Shown piece after piece: positions 62,442 to 64,000 of a stretch of 64,000 nt of DNA (its first letter is position 1; each line of letters starts with the position of its first letter). The position numbers and the translations under genes are program-made. The notes under the pieces are model-generated. The model did no database searches and was not told where the DNA came from. It saw nothing but the letters and a program-made list of their open reading frames with translations. Source of the DNA: JANLVI01 sp031363915 (GTDB lineage: Bacteria; Vulcanimicrobiota; Vulcanimicrobiia; Vulcanimicrobiales; Vulcanimicrobiaceae). The stretch covers positions 1 through 64,000 of the forward strand of contig JANLVI010000013.1 of NCBI GenBank assembly GCA_031363915.1, in the 5' to 3' direction.

Positions 62442-62736
62442 ATGCCGGTCTTCTCCAGCGGCGGCCCGGGAGTCATCAAGCTGCTTGGCCGGACCGGGCG
62501 CTACCCGATCGCCTTTCCGGTCGGCGCCTATGTGCTGGGTATGTTTTTCGCGGACAGATGGGGCCAGACGTATGCGCCGTCGCAGTCTTTCTCTGGACCG
62601 CGATCGTCTTCGTTTTCGGCGAGCTCTGGCCGAACCGGTTCCCGTACGTCAATGGGTCGCGTGCACGATTGCGATGGGCGTCACACCATTTTTGATCGGC
62701 GACATCACAAAAGCGCCGAACGCAGCACGCTTCTGA
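62442..62736 (+). pseudogene. Small three-helix membrane protein gene with two frameshifts
   Basis: A coherent membrane protein emerges only by reading three frames in turn: ATG 62442 MPVFSSGGPGVIKLLGRTGR...GAYVLGMFFADRWGQTYA, then VAVFLWTAIVFVFGELWPNR, then QWVACTIAMGVTPFLIGDITKA to TGA at 62736. Each step is a shift in the same direction, near 62570 and near 62645. The family is unknown; it is a pseudogene or has sequence errors. Confidence 0.5.
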
Positions 62737-62739
62737 GGT

Positions 62740-63138
62740 CTAGGCGACGCCAGCCTTGAGGCGATCGTCTTCGCCGACGACCGGCGGATCCAGACGCATC
62801 GGGAAATTGACGCGAACGAAGAGCCCATCGCGGCTGCGCGTCATGACTTCGCGGAGCTTCGCCTTAGCGTCGTAGACGACGCGCACGCGGTTGCGCGGAT
62901 CGAACGTTCGCCGATCCCCGGTCTTGCGGTCACGCAGGATCGGCAGCGGTACGTCGCCCGTGAGTTCGATAAACGCATCGAGCGCGTCGTGCGTGATTTC
63001 TACCGTAACGAAGCCGTTGGAGTAGCGCAGAGCCAGATCGGGATTCTGCTGTTCCTCAAAGGGGACCAGCGAATCGCCGCGGCGTGCGATGCCGAGCTGT
63101 TTGACGGGCGCGGTGTTGCGCTCGACTCTGCGGATCAT
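62740..63138 (-). CDS. Hypothetical protein, 132 residues
   Basis: A strand-rich, basic protein (NGFVTVEITHDALDAFIEL, DRRTFDPRNRVRVVYDAKAK) with no recognised domain or membrane segment. It overlaps the upstream small gene by 4 nt (ATGA), so the two are coexpressed, followed in the same direction by nothing before the frameshifted gene. Confidence 0.65.
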   Translation of the reverse strand: MIRRVERNTAPVKQLGIARRGDSLVPFEEQQNPDLALRYSNGFVTVEITHDALDAFIELTGDVPLPILRDRKTGDRRTFDPRNRVRVVYDAKAKLREVMTRSRDGLFVRVNFPMRLDPPVVGEDDRLKAGVA

Positions 63139-63317
63139 TGCTGGCTATCCACGAACGACTCGACGTGCTCGCGCGAAGCGGCGATGCGTTCCATCGCTTC
63201 TTGCGCCTCGAACTCCGCGACGCCCGCGGCCTTCGCCGCGTCGTCGATCTCCGACTGTGTCGCAGTCCGACGAAAGAGGACGCGGCCTGCCGCGTCCGTC
63301 ACCGTGATAAAAGCCAT
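63135..63317 (-). CDS. Small hypothetical protein, 60 residues
   Basis: The short product ITVTDAAGRVLFRRTATQSE (two strands) is followed by a long acidic helix (DDAAKAAGVAEFEAQEAMER). The TGA overlaps the next ATG. It is probably a partner of the 132-residue protein. The family is unknown. Confidence 0.6.
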   Translation of the reverse strand: MAFITVTDAAGRVLFRRTATQSEIDDAAKAAGVAEFEAQEAMERIAASREHVESFVDSQQ

Positions 63318-63340
63318 GCATCATCCTAGTGTGCGTTCGA

Positions 63341-63868
63341 TCACTCAATCCGTTCGTCGATCGAGACATTGTAGAGAAAGAGAAACTTGTGCCATTCACC
63401 GGGCAGCGTGTTCCGCTTCACCCGGATCCATGGTATATACTTCGGCGCTTTTGGCTTACGCTTGAGCGGCATGTTCGCGTGCTCGGGGGTACGATTATTT
63501 TTGCGGTTGTTACACCGCATGCACGCGCAGACTAGATTCTCCCAGGTCGACGGTCCGCCTTTTGACCGGGGATGAACGTGATCCACCGTCATCATCCGCT
63601 CGCCGCGCAGGTTGCAGTACTGGCACGTGTAGTCGTCACGCAGCAAGATATTCTTCTTCGTGAGCGCCACTTTTTGCATCGGCCGCCGGATGTAATACAG
63701 CATCCTGATGATCGAGGGCATCTTCATCTCGAACGAAGGCGAAACCAGACGCCGCTCGTTGCCGTGGACCACCTCGGCTTTGCCCGAGAAGATCAACTTC
63801 ACCGCGCGCTGGAAACTGGTGATGTTCAGCGCCTCATAGGTGAAGTTCAGAACGAGGACTTCACTCAC
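63341..63868 (-). CDS. HNH endonuclease
   Basis: The 175-residue protein has two Cys pairs around the HNH core: CQYC, then MMTVDHVHPRSKGG (the H-x-x-x-x-H core with Asp/His) and CACMRCNNRKNN. The N-terminal VLNFTYEALNITSFQRAV is typical of a widespread stand-alone HNH family of unknown biological target. GTG start with GAAGGG 9 nt upstream. Confidence 0.88.
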   Translation of the reverse strand: MSEVLVLNFTYEALNITSFQRAVKLIFSGKAEVVHGNERRLVSPSFEMKMPSIIRMLYYIRRPMQKVALTKKNILLRDDYTCQYCNLRGERMMTVDHVHPRSKGGPSTWENLVCACMRCNNRKNNRTPEHANMPLKRKPKAPKYIPWIRVKRNTLPGEWHKFLFLYNVSIDERIE

Positions 63869-63901
63869 GAGTTCAACCCTTCACTGTTTGGCAGAGACGC
63901 A

Positions 63902-63926
63902 AAAAGCGAGACAATGCCTCGCTTTT
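63902..63926. terminator. Terminator-like hairpin
   Basis: AAAAGCGAG (63902-63910) pairs with CTCGCTTTT (63918-63926) around a 7-nt loop. Given the leftward gene to its left, it most likely ends a leftward transcript entering from beyond the window. Bases 63927-64000 show nothing I can assign. Confidence 0.7.
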
Positions 63927-64000
63927 CCATAAAATCGCACGCTTTGGCCCCGCCCCTGGTTCGAGACGGTATTCGGACCCGGGTAACATTCCCAAGCTGC

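Noticed and set aside
63950..64000. tRNA-like GGTTCGA sequence at the right edge
   Set aside because: The flanking bases do not form a T-arm or acceptor stem on either strand, so no tRNA is called.

Overview
The window is a gene-dense, GC-rich stretch of bacterial chromosome with almost entirely housekeeping content. A TonB-dependent receptor, several lipoproteins and secreted proteins point to a two-membrane (diderm) bacterium. The mix of a PdhE1-AceF-Lpd pyruvate dehydrogenase, tandem DUF4397-like lipoproteins, BNR-propeller proteins and a SpoIIIAA/ycf45-like R3H ATPase would suit an uncultivated GC-rich lineage such as Eremiobacterota/WPS-2. That placement is an inference from gene style, not from a marker gene; no rRNA or tRNA is present.

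Layout. 1-369 holds a ~150-nt structured element (long stem closing two hairpins) and the leader of dnaK. 370-3870 is dnaK-grpE-dnaJ, followed by an orphan 55-codon gene and a terminator. 4267-8369 is a lipid/drug ABC exporter and an ABC-2-like ATPase/permease pair. 8372-14847 holds an acetyl-CoA synthetase-like enzyme, an orphan membrane GAF sensor and a three-gene ABC-2 export operon. 15070-15126 is an 18-residue Lys/Ala peptide gene with a near-perfect ribosome site and its own terminator. 15197-24802 carries SRPBCC, VIT, a DPP-IV-like peptidase, nth, a sulfite-oxidase-like protein, two DUF4397-like lipoproteins, mutY and a MocR regulator. 24958-41141 is a pyruvate dehydrogenase/lipoylation cluster (aceE, aceF, lpd, lipB, lipA), split by an 8.2-kb module of two secreted BNR-propeller proteins flanking a TonB-dependent receptor, with a gene remnant at the junction.

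41218-43782 has an MFS exporter, a cupin and a small decayed patch (quinone-reductase remnant and an unknown gene). 43783-50097 has an SDR/rhodanese-like pair that appears to share a symmetric -10 element, a chemoreceptor, glutamate dehydrogenase, ychF and a bifunctional nuclease. 50123-57738 has an oligopeptide-type binding lipoprotein, mtnP, a membrane protein, a thioesterase, holB, tmk, a PilZ protein and the R3H ATPase. 58085-64000 has two small unknown genes with an ECF-like promoter, an NAD(P)-binding protein, two frameshifted small genes, a TonB-N-terminus-like peptide, an Orn/Lys/Arg decarboxylase and an HNH endonuclease.

Operons are tight (ATGA overlaps, interlocked convergent stops). 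Several starts sit 8-10 nt after a -10-like hexamer with no Shine-Dalgarno, suggesting that some genes are leaderless. No CRISPR, insertion sequence, prophage or obvious defence system was seen. The best candidates for something undescribed are the structured element at 1-150, the structured leader at 57759-57831, the Lys-rich microprotein, the split PDH/BNR-receptor cluster and the symmetric leaderless promoter at 44502-44508.
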